A stretch of DNA of 64,000 nucleotides from Labilibaculum sp. K2S (GCF_030372765.1 NZ_JAUCMW010000002.1:556018-620017); one strand, 5' to 3'; counted from the first letter of the stretch, positions 8,385 to 18,707 are shown. Notes: generated by a model from the letters alone, not told the origin. Program-made: numbers and translations.

Positions 8385-9746
8385 ATGAAAAAAATATTAT
8401 TACTTGTCCTTGTTTTTGCCTTTTCTTTTTCTGGTATTTATGCTCAGGAATTATGGAATTTGGAAAAATGCATAACGCATGCAAAGGAACATAACATCAA
8501 CCTTAAGCTACAAAAACTGGATGCTGATATTCAGGCAAACAATACCAGGCAATCAAAATTGGATCTTTTACCAGACTTAAATGGCAATACGGGATACAAC
8601 TTTAACTACGGACGTTCACTAAGCGCTGAAAATACGTATGTAAACGAAAACAGTCAAACAGGTTCTCTTGGTATTTCGTCCAGAGTAACTTTATTTAGTG
8701 GCTTTCAGAAGTGGAATTCAGTAAAACAAAACGAGTTGGATCTTAAAGCCAATTTGCAAGATGTAGAAAAAGCAAAAGAAGATTTGGCGCTGAATATCAC
8801 ATCCTACTATTTAGATATTTTATTTAAAAAAGAACTTCTTCAGGTAGCACACGAACAATTAAAAGTTACTGAGCTTCAAATAAAAAGAACCGAAGTATTA
8901 GTGGAAGCAGGAACTCTGCCAAAGGGAACCTTAATGGAACAAAAGGCTCAGGCTGCACGCGAAGATCTTGCTGTAGTTAACGCACAAAATGCTCTTGATA
9001 TCGCTTTGCTTGATTTGGCTCAGTTATTGGACTTAGAAGACACAAAAAGTTTTGATATCCAGACACCAGAACTCCCTGTTTTAAATGCAACCAGATCAAT
9101 GGCTGATCCTGAATCTGTTTTCATTAATGCTCTGACTTTCCGACCAGAGATGAAAGCTGCGCAATACCGTTTGGAAAGTTCTGAGAAAGGTTTGATTATT
9201 GCCAAAGGCCAACGTACCCCAACTCTATCAATGTCAGGATCATGGAATTCAGGTTATCGCAGAAACCAACCCGAATATGGCATTGCTTCGAACGGAAGTC
9301 CGATAATGATCAGAAAAGAAATGAAGTTGAATGATCAACTAAGATTATTTGAATCTAAAAGCTTTGGATTCAATTTAAGCATTCCTATTTTTAATGGTGG
9401 AATCGTTAATCGAAATATCAGCAATGCAAAAGTAAATATTGATCGTTCCAGATTGAATATGGAGAACTCTAAAAACGTTTTACGCAAAGATATTCAACAG
9501 GCACATGCCAATGCAAAGGCTGCAATGAAAAAGTTTTTCTCTAGTGAAACTGCAGTTTCTTCAACCGAAGAAGCCTTCCGTTACACCGAAGAAAAATTCA
9601 ACCTAGGCTTGGTAAATTCTGTGGATTACAATCAGGAAAAAAACAACCTTTTCAAATCTAAATCAGATTTACTGCAAGCGAAATACGAATACATATTCCG
9701 CACCAAAATTCTTGACTTCTATAATGGCATCGAAATAAATTTATAA
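8385..9746 (+). CDS. TolC family outer-membrane channel
   Basis: The 453-residue protein has a signal peptide (MKKILLLVLVFAFSFSGIYAQ) and two outer-membrane efflux repeats with long helical coiled-coil stretches (for example about residues 105-215 and 330-445), the usual pattern for TolC-type trimeric channels. It begins WNLEKCITHAKEHNINLKL after cleavage, which matches the family's N-terminal helix. As the last gene of the exporter set, 109 bases after the adaptor gene, it is expected to be the outer-membrane exit of this ABC system. A terminator follows directly. Confidence 0.93.
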   Translation: MKKILLLVLVFAFSFSGIYAQELWNLEKCITHAKEHNINLKLQKLDADIQANNTRQSKLDLLPDLNGNTGYNFNYGRSLSAENTYVNENSQTGSLGISSRVTLFSGFQKWNSVKQNELDLKANLQDVEKAKEDLALNITSYYLDILFKKELLQVAHEQLKVTELQIKRTEVLVEAGTLPKGTLMEQKAQAAREDLAVVNAQNALDIALLDLAQLLDLEDTKSFDIQTPELPVLNATRSMADPESVFINALTFRPEMKAAQYRLESSEKGLIIAKGQRTPTLSMSGSWNSGYRRNQPEYGIASNGSPIMIRKEMKLNDQLRLFESKSFGFNLSIPIFNGGIVNRNISNAKVNIDRSRLNMENSKNVLRKDIQQAHANAKAAMKKFFSSETAVSSTEEAFRYTEEKFNLGLVNSVDYNQEKNNLFKSKSDLLQAKYEYIFRTKILDFYNGIEINL

Positions 9747-9768
9747 TCAAGTTTCAAGTTCAAAAAAG

Positions 9769-9801
9769 CTCTCAGTCCATTTCGGGTTGAGAGTTTTTTT
9801 T
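9769..9801 (+). terminator. Rho-independent terminator of the exporter operon
   Basis: CTCTCA at 9769-9774 pairs with TGAGAG at 9788-9793, followed by eight T. It sits 23 bases behind the TolC gene. Confidence 0.75.
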
Positions 9802-9974
9802 ATCAGGTAAGTGTTTCCTTCTAATTATTTGTCTTAGTAATAGAATGGTGCTTAAAAAGTATATTTTTTTTCATTTTAATGAATTCGGATAGTACACTGG
9901 TCATATATTTGAACTGTTATCGTTCACAATTAGTATTTTATCCTTTATTTTGCATTGATTTTAAATTTTATCAA

Positions 9975-10688
9975 ATGGCATTACTATTACATATAGAGAC
10001 ATCAACAGCGGTTTGTTCTGTTGCATTAGGGAAAGATGGTGATTTACTCGCTCTTAAGGAAACGAAAGAAGGAATGAAACACGCAACTCACCTAACCATT
10101 TTTATTCAAAACATTTTAAAGGAGAGTAATTTAACTCCAACCGATTTAGACGGTGTTGTTATTAGTATGGGCCCCGGTTCTTATACAGGCTTACGTATTG
10201 GTGTATCAACAGCCAAAGGGATTTGTTACGGAGCTAACCTGCCTCTAATTTCAATAAATACTTTACAGGCAATGACAAATCCATTGCTTAAGAATAAGGA
10301 TATACCTTCTCTATTGACTAATCCTGAAAAAGCCTATTACTGTCCGATGATTGATGCCAGAAGAATGGAAGTTTACACTGCCTTTTTTAATTGCAAAAAT
10401 GAATTGGTTGGAGATATCTCTGCTGATATTATTGATGAAAGCTCCTACTCGAAAGAGCTATCGGAAAGAGAAATTATATTCTTCGGTGATGGTTCTTCCA
10501 AGTGCAAAGAAGTGATTAAAAATAAAAATGGCATCTTTCTTGATAATGTAACACCATCGGCGATAGGAATGATTGAACTTGCTGAAATAAAATTTCAAAA
10601 TCAAGAATTTGAAGATGTAGCCTATTTTGAGCCCTTTTATTTGAAAGATTTTGTTGCTACTACTCCTAAAAAGAATATCTTTAATTAA
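9975..10688 (+). CDS. tsaB: tRNA threonylcarbamoyladenosine biosynthesis protein TsaB
   Basis: TsaB is the non-catalytic partner of TsaD (with TsaE) in making the t6A modification at position 37 of ANN-decoding tRNAs. The ASKHA-fold start LLHIETSTAVCSVALG and the segment ISMGPGSYTGLRIGVSTAKG are diagnostic. The ATG at 9975 gives 237 residues, the usual length; the longer frame from 9879 would add a 32-residue leader that is not family-like. The next gene, a DUF3108 protein, starts 18 bases downstream and is likely co-transcribed. Confidence 0.93.
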   Translation: MALLLHIETSTAVCSVALGKDGDLLALKETKEGMKHATHLTIFIQNILKESNLTPTDLDGVVISMGPGSYTGLRIGVSTAKGICYGANLPLISINTLQAMTNPLLKNKDIPSLLTNPEKAYYCPMIDARRMEVYTAFFNCKNELVGDISADIIDESSYSKELSEREIIFFGDGSSKCKEVIKNKNGIFLDNVTPSAIGMIELAEIKFQNQEFEDVAYFEPFYLKDFVATTPKKNIFN

Positions 10689-10706
10689 GAACCAACAATA
10701 ATTCAT

Positions 10707-11474
10707 ATGCATAAATTATCTCTTAGCATTCTTCTAATTTTTCTAAGCCATACACTTTTATTGGCCGATTTTCCTGTTAAGGATACTGAAAAAGGGGAAA
10801 ATCTAAGATATGTTATACATTATGGAATTATTCGAGGAGGAAAAGCAAGCCTAAAAATCAGAAGTGAAAAAATAGATGGCAAAGATCTGTATCATGCAAC
10901 TCTTACAGGGAAAACCATCGGATTATTCAATTCGCTGTATAAAGTAAAAGATACTTACGAAAGCTTTATTAATCCTGAAACTTTATTACCAGTAAAAGCA
11001 ATTAGAGATATTCGCGAAGGAAATTACAAAAGGTATACTGAAATCGTTTTTGACCGGGAAAAGAATGAAGTGAACTCTACACGTTCCGGAATTCATAAGG
11101 TACCGGAAGGAATACATGATATTTTATCGGCTTTTTACTTTGCAAGAGCCAATCATTTCAATTCAAATCTAAAAGTTGGAGAAGTAGTGAAAATTCAAAC
11201 TCACTTCTCTGATGAATTGTTTCTTCTTCAATTCCGATTCATGGGATATGAAACAATTAACAGCAAAATTGGAGATGTAAACTGTTATAAGTTCATACCA
11301 ATTGTAGCAACAGGTAGAGCATTTAAAGATGAAGATGATATGACTATTTGGATATCTGCCGATGCAAACCGAATTCCGGTTCGCGTACAATTCGATCTTT
11401 TTATCGGTTCTTTGCGTTGCGATTTGATTAATTTTTCAGATTTCTCCTATGACTCCCTCTTGGATAACGACTAA
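10707..11474 (+). CDS. DUF3108 domain-containing exported protein
   Basis: A 255-residue exported protein with a signal peptide (about residues 1-21). The mature part matches the DUF3108 style: it starts GENLRYVIHYGIIRGGKASL, continues with the conserved YKVKDTYESFINPETLLP segment, and ends in a beta-rich fold with DDMTIWISADANRIPVRV. The function of the family is unknown; a beta-barrel-like lipid-binding or envelope role has been suggested for related folds, but that is inference. It follows tsaB closely in the same direction. Confidence 0.82.
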   Translation: MHKLSLSILLIFLSHTLLLADFPVKDTEKGENLRYVIHYGIIRGGKASLKIRSEKIDGKDLYHATLTGKTIGLFNSLYKVKDTYESFINPETLLPVKAIRDIREGNYKRYTEIVFDREKNEVNSTRSGIHKVPEGIHDILSAFYFARANHFNSNLKVGEVVKIQTHFSDELFLLQFRFMGYETINSKIGDVNCYKFIPIVATGRAFKDEDDMTIWISADANRIPVRVQFDLFIGSLRCDLINFSDFSYDSLLDND

Positions 11475-11545
11475 TTTTTTGCCATTTCCAAGGTATCTAT
11501 TTCAAACAAAGCCTTATAATATTTCAGAATATTAATTGTTTACCC

Positions 11546-11553
11546 TATTTTTG
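11546..11553 (+). promoter_or_regulatory. -7 element before efp (TATTTTTG)
   Basis: TATTTTTG fits TAnnTTTG and lies 66 bases before the efp start codon. No well-spaced -33 TTG is present. Confidence 0.4.
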
Positions 11554-11619
11554 CAAAACTCAAAAGAAAACGAAATTTTTCTTTTCTTAGAAATGATTAT
11601 TAAAAATTAATATTATATC

Positions 11620-12189
11620 ATGGCATCTACTACAGATTTTAAAAATGGAATGTGTATCCACTATAAAGGAGATTTATATACCATTGTTCAATTCCAACAC
11701 GTAAAACCAGGTAAAGGTCCTGCCTTTGTTAGAACAAAACTTAAAAATGTTAAAACAGGTAAGGTTATTGATAATACGTTTAACTCTGGTGTTAAAATTG
11801 ACATCGCCCGTATCGAAAGACGCCCTCATCAATTCCTTTATAAAGATGATATGGGATATAATTTGATGCATACGGAAACATATGAGCAAATTGTTTTACC
11901 TGAAGAATTGTTTAATGCCGCTGACCTTTTAAAAGAAGGTGAAATGGTTGAGGCTGTTTTTCATGCAGATACAGAAACTCCATTGTATGTTGATCTTCCT
12001 GCTCATGTTGTAATGGAAGTTACTTATACCGAACCAGGTTTACGGGGTGATAGTTCATCTACCTCATCGCTAAAAGCGGCAACTGTTGAAAGTGGTGCTA
12101 CCATAATGGTTCCCTTATTTATTAACACAGGCGATTTAATTAAAATTGACACACGTGACCACTCTTATTCGGAGCGTGTAAAAGCATAG
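11620..12189 (+). CDS. efp: Translation elongation factor P
   Basis: EF-P (189 residues) binds ribosomes stalled at polyproline stretches and restores peptide-bond formation. The three-domain layout is intact: KOW-like N-terminal domain with the loop [12 protein letters not shown], a central OB domain, and a C-terminal OB domain ending [19 protein letters not shown]. The loop lysine that is modified in some bacteria is K32 here. No EpmA/EpmB or other modification gene is visible nearby. Length is standard. A strong terminator follows. Confidence 0.96.
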   Translation: MASTTDFKNGMCIHYKGDLYTIVQFQHVKPGKGPAFVRTKLKNVKTGKVIDNTFNSGVKIDIARIERRPHQFLYKDDMGYNLMHTETYEQIVLPEELFNAADLLKEGEMVEAVFHADTETPLYVDLPAHVVMEVTYTEPGLRGDSSSTSSLKAATVESGATIMVPLFINTGDLIKIDTRDHSYSERVKA

Positions 12190-12210
12190 TTTTATATAAA
12201 CTCATCATCA

Positions 12211-12243
12211 AAAAAGGATTCTTTATGGAATCCTTTTTTTTTT
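12211..12243 (+). terminator. Terminator after efp
   Basis: GGATTC and GAATCC form a stem around TTTATG, flanked by an A-run on the left and about eleven T on the right. Confidence 0.8.
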
Positions 12244-12287
12244 TCATATTTCCGATTGGCTGATGATTTGATATTTCTTAAATTAGC

Positions 12288-13538
12288 ATGGAACATAAAT
12301 CTCCTATCGTGATCAAGCAACAATCTGTCAACAGCAAATTTAAGCTCAATTTAATCCTTAAAATTACTCAAGCGATTAATGAAAACTTATCAATTGATGA
12401 GCTTTTGCAACAGTATAAGCATATTTTATTTAATGATCTTAAGATTGGGAAAATTGCGGTTTACAAATTTAGTTCCCGCTGGGAAAAATTATTGGTGTCC
12501 GGCATTTCAAAAGAATGCATTGATAAGATCAAAATTGGAAAGCACCTAAGCAGTATTTCTGAAATTACCTATATCTCACGTGATTTACCCGAAGTGTTCT
12601 GGTCTTTTGATTTTATTATTCCGGTCATCCACAAAAATTCAGTACTTGCATACATCCTAATTGGTGATATCGATGAAGAAATGGAAGGAATGAGCCCGGC
12701 AATCAAACACCTTAGCTTTATACAAACCATTTCCAACATTATTATTGTCGCAATGGAGAACAAGCGACTCTACAAACAATTATTGATTCAGGAAGCTTTT
12801 AAAAAGGAAATGGAATTGGCTTCAAAAATCCAAAACCTTCTCATTCCCAATCAGAGCTCCCTACCGCAAAATCAATATATTTCTACCTGTGGATATTATC
12901 AGCCACACTATGAAATTGGCGGCGATTATTATGATTTTATCAACTTTAACGATCAGGAATTGGGATTTTGTATTGGTGATGTTTCAGGAAAAGGAATTCC
13001 TGCAGCCTTAATCATGTCTAATTTTCAGGCTACATTACGGGCGCTTTTCAGGCCGGAAATACCCCTTGATGAACTCATGGTTCAATTGAACCAAAAAGTG
13101 TGCGACAGCTCAAGCAGCGAGAAATTCCTGACCTTTTTTATTGGAATTTACAATTACACCACAAGAAAACTAAAATATGTAAATGCAAGCCATCACCCTC
13201 CACTGCTTTATAATTTTGAAAAAGGAGAAACTACCTTACTAAAAAAAGGATGTATTGGTTTGGGTATGCTCGATGAAATCCCAGCCATATCAATTGGAGA
13301 AATTACGATTAATGAGCATTCAAAGCTACTTTGCTATACCGATGGGTTAATAGAACTGGAAAGAGATGACCAAATGGAAGTAGGAGTTCAATTCCTAACC
13401 AAAACGTTCGCAACACAAAAAAATATCTCAGATACCTTTAAAGATCTGATACAGCACATTGACATTGGAAAAAAGAATAAGGCTGTAATAGACGATATCT
13501 CATTGTTCGGCATCGAGTTTAAAACTACACAAATGTAA
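12288..13538 (+). CDS. PP2C-type (SpoIIE/RsbU) serine phosphatase with GAF-like domain
   Basis: The 416-residue cytosolic protein has a GAF-like N-terminal half (about residues 20-165), a helical linker (KKEMELASKIQNLLIPNQ, typical before SpoIIE phosphatase domains) and a PP2C/SpoIIE domain from about 200 to the end. Metal-binding motifs are GGDYYDF, GDVSGKGIPAALIMS, YTDGLIE and the final DDISLFGIEF. Such proteins dephosphorylate anti-sigma-factor antagonists in partner-switching pathways. No STAS-domain antagonist or anti-sigma kinase lies adjacent, so the target is elsewhere. It stands alone, between two terminators. Confidence 0.9.
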   Translation: MEHKSPIVIKQQSVNSKFKLNLILKITQAINENLSIDELLQQYKHILFNDLKIGKIAVYKFSSRWEKLLVSGISKECIDKIKIGKHLSSISEITYISRDLPEVFWSFDFIIPVIHKNSVLAYILIGDIDEEMEGMSPAIKHLSFIQTISNIIIVAMENKRLYKQLLIQEAFKKEMELASKIQNLLIPNQSSLPQNQYISTCGYYQPHYEIGGDYYDFINFNDQELGFCIGDVSGKGIPAALIMSNFQATLRALFRPEIPLDELMVQLNQKVCDSSSSEKFLTFFIGIYNYTTRKLKYVNASHHPPLLYNFEKGETTLLKKGCIGLGMLDEIPAISIGEITINEHSKLLCYTDGLIELERDDQMEVGVQFLTKTFATQKNISDTFKDLIQHIDIGKKNKAVIDDISLFGIEFKTTQM

Positions 13539-13566
13539 AAAGGATCGGCTAATGCCGATCCTTTTC
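13537..13566. terminator. Terminator between convergent genes
   Basis: GGATCGGC and GCCGATCC form an 8-bp stem with a TAAT loop, flanked by AAAA on the left and TTTT on the right. It can serve both the phosphatase gene and the leftward DUF4625 gene. Confidence 0.75.
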
Positions 13567-13584
13567 TATTTGAATAAGATTTTC

Positions 13585-14031
13585 TTATTGTATTTCGAAA
13601 GCGATATCTTTTGAGATTGATTTTCCCGCAGTATCTTTAACTGTTACAGAAAACTTATAAGCTCCAGGCTTAGCATTATCAGGAGTTGCAATATTAAAGC
13701 TAATTACTTTTGAAGCTCCGGAAATAGCAGGTACTGAATTTCCAGCGGCGTCAGTATCCGAAAGACTATTAAAACTAAACTCTTCAACAGTTTTTACAGA
13801 TTTAACTCCAGTATACGACACCGTTACAGTATAAGATGCTAACGCAACATTATCGGCAGCAGTAAAATTAACACTTAAATTTTCACCAGCTGTAACTATT
13901 GTACTTGTTGTTGGGCTAGCAATCGTAACCGTAGGAGCAACTGTATCTTCTTTGTCATCGCCACCGCTACCACCACAACTCATCATACCTATTGAGAAAA
14001 GAACGATAAGGGTATACTTTAAGAATTTCAT
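13585..14031 (-). CDS. DUF4625-like lipoprotein
   Basis: A 148-residue lipoprotein: the signal peptide ends in the lipobox IGMMSC with C19 as the acylated cysteine, followed by a GGSGGDDKED linker that favours outer-membrane sorting. The mature domain is a single immunoglobulin-like beta sandwich (about residues 30-148; starts APTVTIASPTTSTIV, ends SKDIAFEIQ), resembling DUF4625 and Big-type modules. The role is unknown; such domains often mediate surface adhesion. It is separated from tyrS by 61 bases on the same strand. Confidence 0.75.
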   Translation of the reverse strand: MKFLKYTLIVLFSIGMMSCGGSGGDDKEDTVAPTVTIASPTTSTIVTAGENLSVNFTAADNVALASYTVTVSYTGVKSVKTVEEFSFNSLSDTDAAGNSVPAISGASKVISFNIATPDNAKPGAYKFSVTVKDTAGKSISKDIAFEIQ

Positions 14032-14092
14032 ATAGCTTGATTTAAATTTGTGATTTAGTTTTATCTAATAAAAATAGTTGATAGCTGGCAAA

Positions 14093-15385
14093 CTAGCAAG
14101 CAACTACAAGGAAATAATTCTTTTTCCCCTTTTGAACCAAAAAATATTTATCTGCAATTAAATGTTCTTTTGTAATTAGCATCTCCGGATTATCTACTTT
14201 TTCCTTATTAATACTTATTGCATTGCCTTTAAAAAGTCTTCTTAGTTCTCCTTTCGATGGAAATACATCTGTTTTAACAGCCAATAATTCCAAAATATCA
14301 ATACCATTATCAAATTCAGATTTGCTAACAGTAAACTGAGGTACTCCTTCAAAAACAGATAAGAATGTCTCTTCATCCAATTTTTTCAATACATCAGCAG
14401 TCGCTTTTCCAAATAAAATTTGAGATGCTTCAACAGCTGTATTGTAATCTTCTTCAGAGTGAATCATAATAGTCACCTCTTTAGCCAATCGTTGCTGCAA
14501 TTTTCTCATATGAGGAGCTTCCTGATGTTCTTCTATCAAAGCAAAAATTTCTTCTTTCGAAAGAAGCGTGAAAATTTTAAGGTATTTCGCCGCATCTTCA
14601 TCAGAGGTATTCAACCAAAACTGGTAGAATTTATAAGGAGAAGTACGTTTAGGGTCTAACCAAATATTTCCTGATTCTGTTTTTCCAAACTTTCCACCAT
14701 CTGCTTTTGTAATCAGCGGACAAGTTATCGCAAAAGCAGTACCGCTTTCTTTTCGGCGAATTAATTCGGTTCCTGTAGTAATATTTCCCCATTGATCGGA
14801 ACCACCCATTTGCAGTTTGCAGTTCTTAGTTCGGTAAAGTTCCAGAAAATCAGTTCCCTGCACCAATTGATATGTAAATTCGGTAAAAGACATTCCTGAT
14901 TTAGAATCAGCACTTAATCTTTTCTTTACAGAGTCCTTACTCATCATGTAATTTACAGTAAGATGCTTACCAATATCACGAATAAAATCAAGAAAGGTGA
15001 AATCCTTCATCCAATCGTAATTATTCACCATTTCGGCAGCATTTACGGCATCTGAATCGAAATCCATGAACTTTGAAAGTTGCGCACGCAAACAATCCTG
15101 ATTGTGACGAAGAGTTTTTTCATCCAACAAATTTCTTTCCTGAGATTTTCCTGAAGGATCTCCGATCATACCGGTTGCTCCACCTACCAATACAATTGGC
15201 TTGTGTCCTGATACCTGAAAATGTTTTAACATCATTACACCTACAAGGTGTCCGATGTGCAAAGAATCTGCCGTAGGATCAATTCCGACATAAGCTGATG
15301 TTAATTCTTTTGCAAGTTGTTCTTCTATTCCAGGCATCATATCATGAATCATGCCCCGCCACTTGAGTTCCTCAATAAAATTCAT
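14093..15385 (-). CDS. tyrS: Tyrosyl-tRNA synthetase
   Basis: Class I aminoacyl-tRNA synthetase that charges tRNA-Tyr (430 residues). The ATP-binding HIGH motif is HIGHLVG (about residues 43-49), the tyrosine pocket includes [13 protein letters not shown], and the KMSKS equivalent is KFGKTESG. The C-terminus carries an S4 RNA-binding domain ([17 protein letters not shown]). Length is normal for bacterial TyrRS. Only one copy is visible in the window. Confidence 0.97.
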   Translation of the reverse strand: MNFIEELKWRGMIHDMMPGIEEQLAKELTSAYVGIDPTADSLHIGHLVGVMMLKHFQVSGHKPIVLVGGATGMIGDPSGKSQERNLLDEKTLRHNQDCLRAQLSKFMDFDSDAVNAAEMVNNYDWMKDFTFLDFIRDIGKHLTVNYMMSKDSVKKRLSADSKSGMSFTEFTYQLVQGTDFLELYRTKNCKLQMGGSDQWGNITTGTELIRRKESGTAFAITCPLITKADGGKFGKTESGNIWLDPKRTSPYKFYQFWLNTSDEDAAKYLKIFTLLSKEEIFALIEEHQEAPHMRKLQQRLAKEVTIMIHSEEDYNTAVEASQILFGKATADVLKKLDEETFLSVFEGVPQFTVSKSEFDNGIDILELLAVKTDVFPSKGELRRLFKGNAISINKEKVDNPEMLITKEHLIADKYFLVQKGKKNYFLVVAC

Positions 15386-15442
15386 TTGTTCTGTATTTAA
15401 TTTCCTGATAGGAATCTAATTATCAATTTTCTATTTGAATGG

Positions 15443-15450
15443 CAAAGATA
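15443..15450 (-). promoter_or_regulatory. -7 element before tyrS
   Basis: On the minus strand this reads TATCTTTG, matching TAnnTTTG, about 58 bases upstream of the tyrS start. Confidence 0.4.
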
Positions 15451-15484
15451 AGAATTTTACCATTTTATTATCGTGTAATTTTTT

Positions 15485-16513
15485 CTATTCAACGACTAAT
15501 GATATTAAGCTGTATAAAATCCCCGATACCAGTAAAATATTATAGATAAAAGAAAGCATAAAGAATTTCACAATTGTTTTAATCCAGGATTGCTGATAAT
15601 AAAATTTCAAGGCCAGAAAAAGTTGTATGGGAATCAATAAATAAAGATAAAAAGCAAATTGATGAACAAATTCTAATTTGGTCATTATCAACAACTCACT
15701 AACAATTACAATCACAAAAATAAAAGAGTGAAAATTAAGTGATATTAATAAATGTTCCAACAAATAATTCTTTCGTCGGATGTAAAACAAAGCCAAAAAC
15801 AAGGCAAATACAGGAAGTATAATCAGCAAGGTTTGTGATAATTTTTTATAGACATTATCCATCATCAAGGTGGGATTTAACTTCCACATGTCAATCACAC
15901 GTTTTACATCTGAATTTCCGAACTTATTCTTCTTCCCTCCCTTTTCGCCAAAAGTAATTGATTGTGCCGTTTGCGCAGTATCCTGACTAATATTAAAGTT
16001 GAACAATCCTTTTTTTAATTTTGAATTGGTTAAAGAGTCTGATTCCAAGCTATCTATCTGGCTTTTATTTTCATCAACCATATCCTCGAAATAGGATAAT
16101 ACATCAACATCTTTTCCTTCCTCTGTTGTAAAAGTTAAGTTCTTTTCTGCCATAGTTTCGGGCCTATGGTTGTAGGAAAGGAGTAAAAATGCAAAAAAAG
16201 TAAGAAATAGATACAATCGAAAAGGTGGCGTATATCTGGCTCTTTTCCCTCTCATAAACTCTTTGGTAAGATAACCTGGCCGAACAAACAGAGGCACTAT
16301 CGTATGAAGAAATTTATTATCAAGCGATAGAGCATCTCCAAGCGATTCGGATAAGACACTAAAAAAAGGCCTGTGAAAATCTTTTACCGACTGACCACAA
16401 TTAGAACAAAAACTGCCATTAACCGGATGTTCGCAATTGGCACAAAACCCCTCAAAATGAAAAACTTTCCGCTTGGGAAGTTTTTGGATGTACTTCTTTA
16501 TCGTTTCTTTCAT
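15485..16513 (-). CDS. DUF3667 membrane protein with N-terminal zinc ribbon
   Basis: The 342-residue protein starts with a zinc ribbon of two CxxC pairs (FCANCEHPVNGSFCSNCGQ, about residues 23-39), then VKDFHRPFFSVLSESLGDALSLD, which is characteristic of DUF3667, a membrane helix near residues 98-115, a soluble stretch, and a cluster of four C-terminal membrane helices (about 225-340). Function is unknown. Its ATG overlaps the stop codon of the upstream CvpA-like gene by one base (TAATG on the minus strand), so translation is probably coupled. Confidence 0.83.
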   Translation of the reverse strand: MKETIKKYIQKLPKRKVFHFEGFCANCEHPVNGSFCSNCGQSVKDFHRPFFSVLSESLGDALSLDNKFLHTIVPLFVRPGYLTKEFMRGKRARYTPPFRLYLFLTFFAFLLLSYNHRPETMAEKNLTFTTEEGKDVDVLSYFEDMVDENKSQIDSLESDSLTNSKLKKGLFNFNISQDTAQTAQSITFGEKGGKKNKFGNSDVKRVIDMWKLNPTLMMDNVYKKLSQTLLIILPVFALFLALFYIRRKNYLLEHLLISLNFHSFIFVIVIVSELLIMTKLEFVHQFAFYLYLLIPIQLFLALKFYYQQSWIKTIVKFFMLSFIYNILLVSGILYSLISLVVE

Positions 16514-17055
16514 TAGGCTTCAAGAGGAAGTTCTTTTTTCACTTTTTCCTTAATCTTATCTTTTGTATCGCTAAAATCTGAATTAAACAATTCAAACATC
16601 GTTTCCGAAACAATTGTCATTGGCTTGTATAAGTAGCTTTCATTCTTTTTTTCATCTGAAATAAATTCAAATTTTCGATCTAAATAATCAACAAAATAAA
16701 CAACAATACCAATGATTATAATCCCCTTCATCAGGCCAAATACCAGACCTAAAATTCGATTAAACATTCCTAAAGCAATTGCTTCAATAAAAGAATTGAG
16801 TAACTTGCCTATAATGTTCACAATAATTACGATGACAACAAATGTGATTCCAAATGAAATGTATCCCATATATTCAGAGTCGTAATTAAAACGATCCCTT
16901 ATAAATTGCGCCGTAAAATCGGAGAAATGAATGGCGCCATAAATCCCTAATAATAAAGCAATAAGAGTCGCCACTTCAAAAATAAAACCATTCTTAAAAC
17001 CTTTAACCATTACCCATAGTAATGGAATACCAATCAATATATCAATTATACTCAT
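16513..17055 (-). CDS. CvpA family inner-membrane protein
   Basis: This 180-residue protein has four membrane segments and the CvpA-family pattern (MSIIDILIGIPLLWVMVKGFKNG at the N-terminus, then GIYGAIHFSDF and RILGLVFGLMKGIIIIG). CvpA homologues are linked to colicin V production and to envelope or bile stress in other bacteria; the molecular function is unsettled. The ATG at 17055 begins the first helix; an in-frame ATG at 17121 would add 22 residues that do not look family-like. The C-terminus is charged and cytoplasmic. It is translationally coupled to the DUF3667 gene. Confidence 0.85.
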   Translation of the reverse strand: MSIIDILIGIPLLWVMVKGFKNGFIFEVATLIALLLGIYGAIHFSDFTAQFIRDRFNYDSEYMGYISFGITFVVIVIIVNIIGKLLNSFIEAIALGMFNRILGLVFGLMKGIIIIGIVVYFVDYLDRKFEFISDEKKNESYLYKPMTIVSETMFELFNSDFSDTKDKIKEKVKKELPLEA

Positions 17056-17189
17056 TTGTGATGCATTTCTAATTTGACAATGATCACCAAATATAACTAA
17101 AAACAGACATAACCTGAGCATAATATTTGGATAAGAGACAATACCTCAATTAAAATTTCTTTATATTTAAATCAGTAAACAATTCAAAT

Positions 17190-18701
17190 ATGGCTTTAAT
17201 AAATTCTCTTGTTAGTTGGTTTAATACAAACAGACTCTCTCAGATCGATTTTTTTAAAAATCATCCGATTGAAACTCAGAAAGAAACTCTTACGCAATTA
17301 ATCGAACAAGCTTCGAATACTGAGTGGGGAAAAAAGTATGACTTTAAAAATATTCGCACACCTTCTGAATTTAAAGACAGATTACCAGTTCAAACCTATG
17401 AAGATATTGAACTTCAAATCAATAGACTTAGGAATGGTGAGCAAAATATTTTTTGGCCTTCCGAAATAAAATGGTTTGCCAAATCATCAGGCACAACCAA
17501 TTCTAAGAGTAAATTTATTCCGGTAAGTAAGGAAGCTCTCGAAGATTGTCACTTTAGAGGTGGTAAAGATATTCTAGCCATTTACACATCGCTTTATCCC
17601 GAAACAGGAATTTTTAAAGGAAAAGGATTAACTCTTGGAGGAAGTCATCAGATCAACAACATCAACAATGACTCCTACTACGGTGATTTGTCGGCTATTT
17701 TAATTCAAAACCTCCCCTTTTGGGCTGATTTTATACGAACGCCCGATACCTCTATTGTTTTAATGGATGAGTGGGAAGAAAAACTGAATAAAATGACAGA
17801 AGCAACATTGAACGAGAATGTCACCAGCTTATCTGGTGTACCTTCCTGGTTTCTGGTTCTGTTAAAACACATTTTAAATGCTTCAGGCAAAAGCAACATT
17901 CACGAAATATGGCCTAATCTTGAGCTTTTTGTTCATGGCGGTGTTAGTTTCGACCCTTACCGTGAGCAATTTAAAGAATTATTGCCATCGCAAAATATGA
18001 ACTACCTGGAGACCTATAACGCCTCCGAAGGTTTTTTCGGAATTCAGGATAATCCTTTGGATGACTCAATGCTTTTGATGTTGGATTACGGTATTTATTA
18101 TGAATTTATTCCTGTTGAAAATTCTGAAAATGATCATCCAAAAGCCGTTAGTTTGGAAGATGTTAACCTTCATACAAACTACGCAATCGTTATTACAACC
18201 AATGGAGGTTTGTGGCGTTATCAAATTGGAGATACCATTCGGTTTACATCAAAAGCCCCATTTAAATTTAAGATTTCAGGCAGAACCAAACTATTCATTA
18301 ATGCCTTTGGTGAGGAATTAATTATTGACAATGCTGAAAAAGCAATTCAAGCAGCCTGTGCCAAAACCAATTCAATCATAAAAGAGTATACAGCGGCTCC
18401 TGTATTTATGGCTTCAGATCAAAAAGGGGCTCACCAATGGTTAATTGAATTTGAAAAAGCACCTGGCAATATTGACGAATTTAACTTCATATTAGACAAT
18501 GCACTAATGAATGTAAATTCTGATTATGAGGCCAAAAGATACAAAAACATCACCCTTGAAAAGCCACACATTACTATTGCTAAATCTGGTTTATTTTATG
18601 GGTGGCTGAAAGAAAAAGGGAAATTGGGCGGTCAAAATAAAGTGCCCCGACTTTCAAACAATCGTGATTTAATTGAGGAACTACTTCAAAAAAACAACTA
18701 A
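17190..18701 (+). CDS. GH3 auxin-responsive promoter family protein
   Basis: The 503-residue protein belongs to the GH3 family, adenylate-forming enzymes that in plants conjugate amino acids to acyl acids such as jasmonate or indole acetate. Visible motifs are the first phosphate-binding loop KSSGTTNSKSKFIPVS (about residues 101-116), the second motif YNASEGFFGIQ, and the third around GGLWRYQIGDTIRFT, followed by a C-terminal domain (KISGRTKLFINAFGEEL). The bacterial substrate is unknown. The next gene starts 6 bases downstream, so the two form an operon with two deoxynucleoside kinase genes behind. Confidence 0.9.
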   Translation: MALINSLVSWFNTNRLSQIDFFKNHPIETQKETLTQLIEQASNTEWGKKYDFKNIRTPSEFKDRLPVQTYEDIELQINRLRNGEQNIFWPSEIKWFAKSSGTTNSKSKFIPVSKEALEDCHFRGGKDILAIYTSLYPETGIFKGKGLTLGGSHQINNINNDSYYGDLSAILIQNLPFWADFIRTPDTSIVLMDEWEEKLNKMTEATLNENVTSLSGVPSWFLVLLKHILNASGKSNIHEIWPNLELFVHGGVSFDPYREQFKELLPSQNMNYLETYNASEGFFGIQDNPLDDSMLLMLDYGIYYEFIPVENSENDHPKAVSLEDVNLHTNYAIVITTNGGLWRYQIGDTIRFTSKAPFKFKISGRTKLFINAFGEELIIDNAEKAIQAACAKTNSIIKEYTAAPVFMASDQKGAHQWLIEFEKAPGNIDEFNFILDNALMNVNSDYEAKRYKNITLEKPHITIAKSGLFYGWLKEKGKLGGQNKVPRLSNNRDLIEELLQKNN

Positions 18702-18707
18702 TCGTTC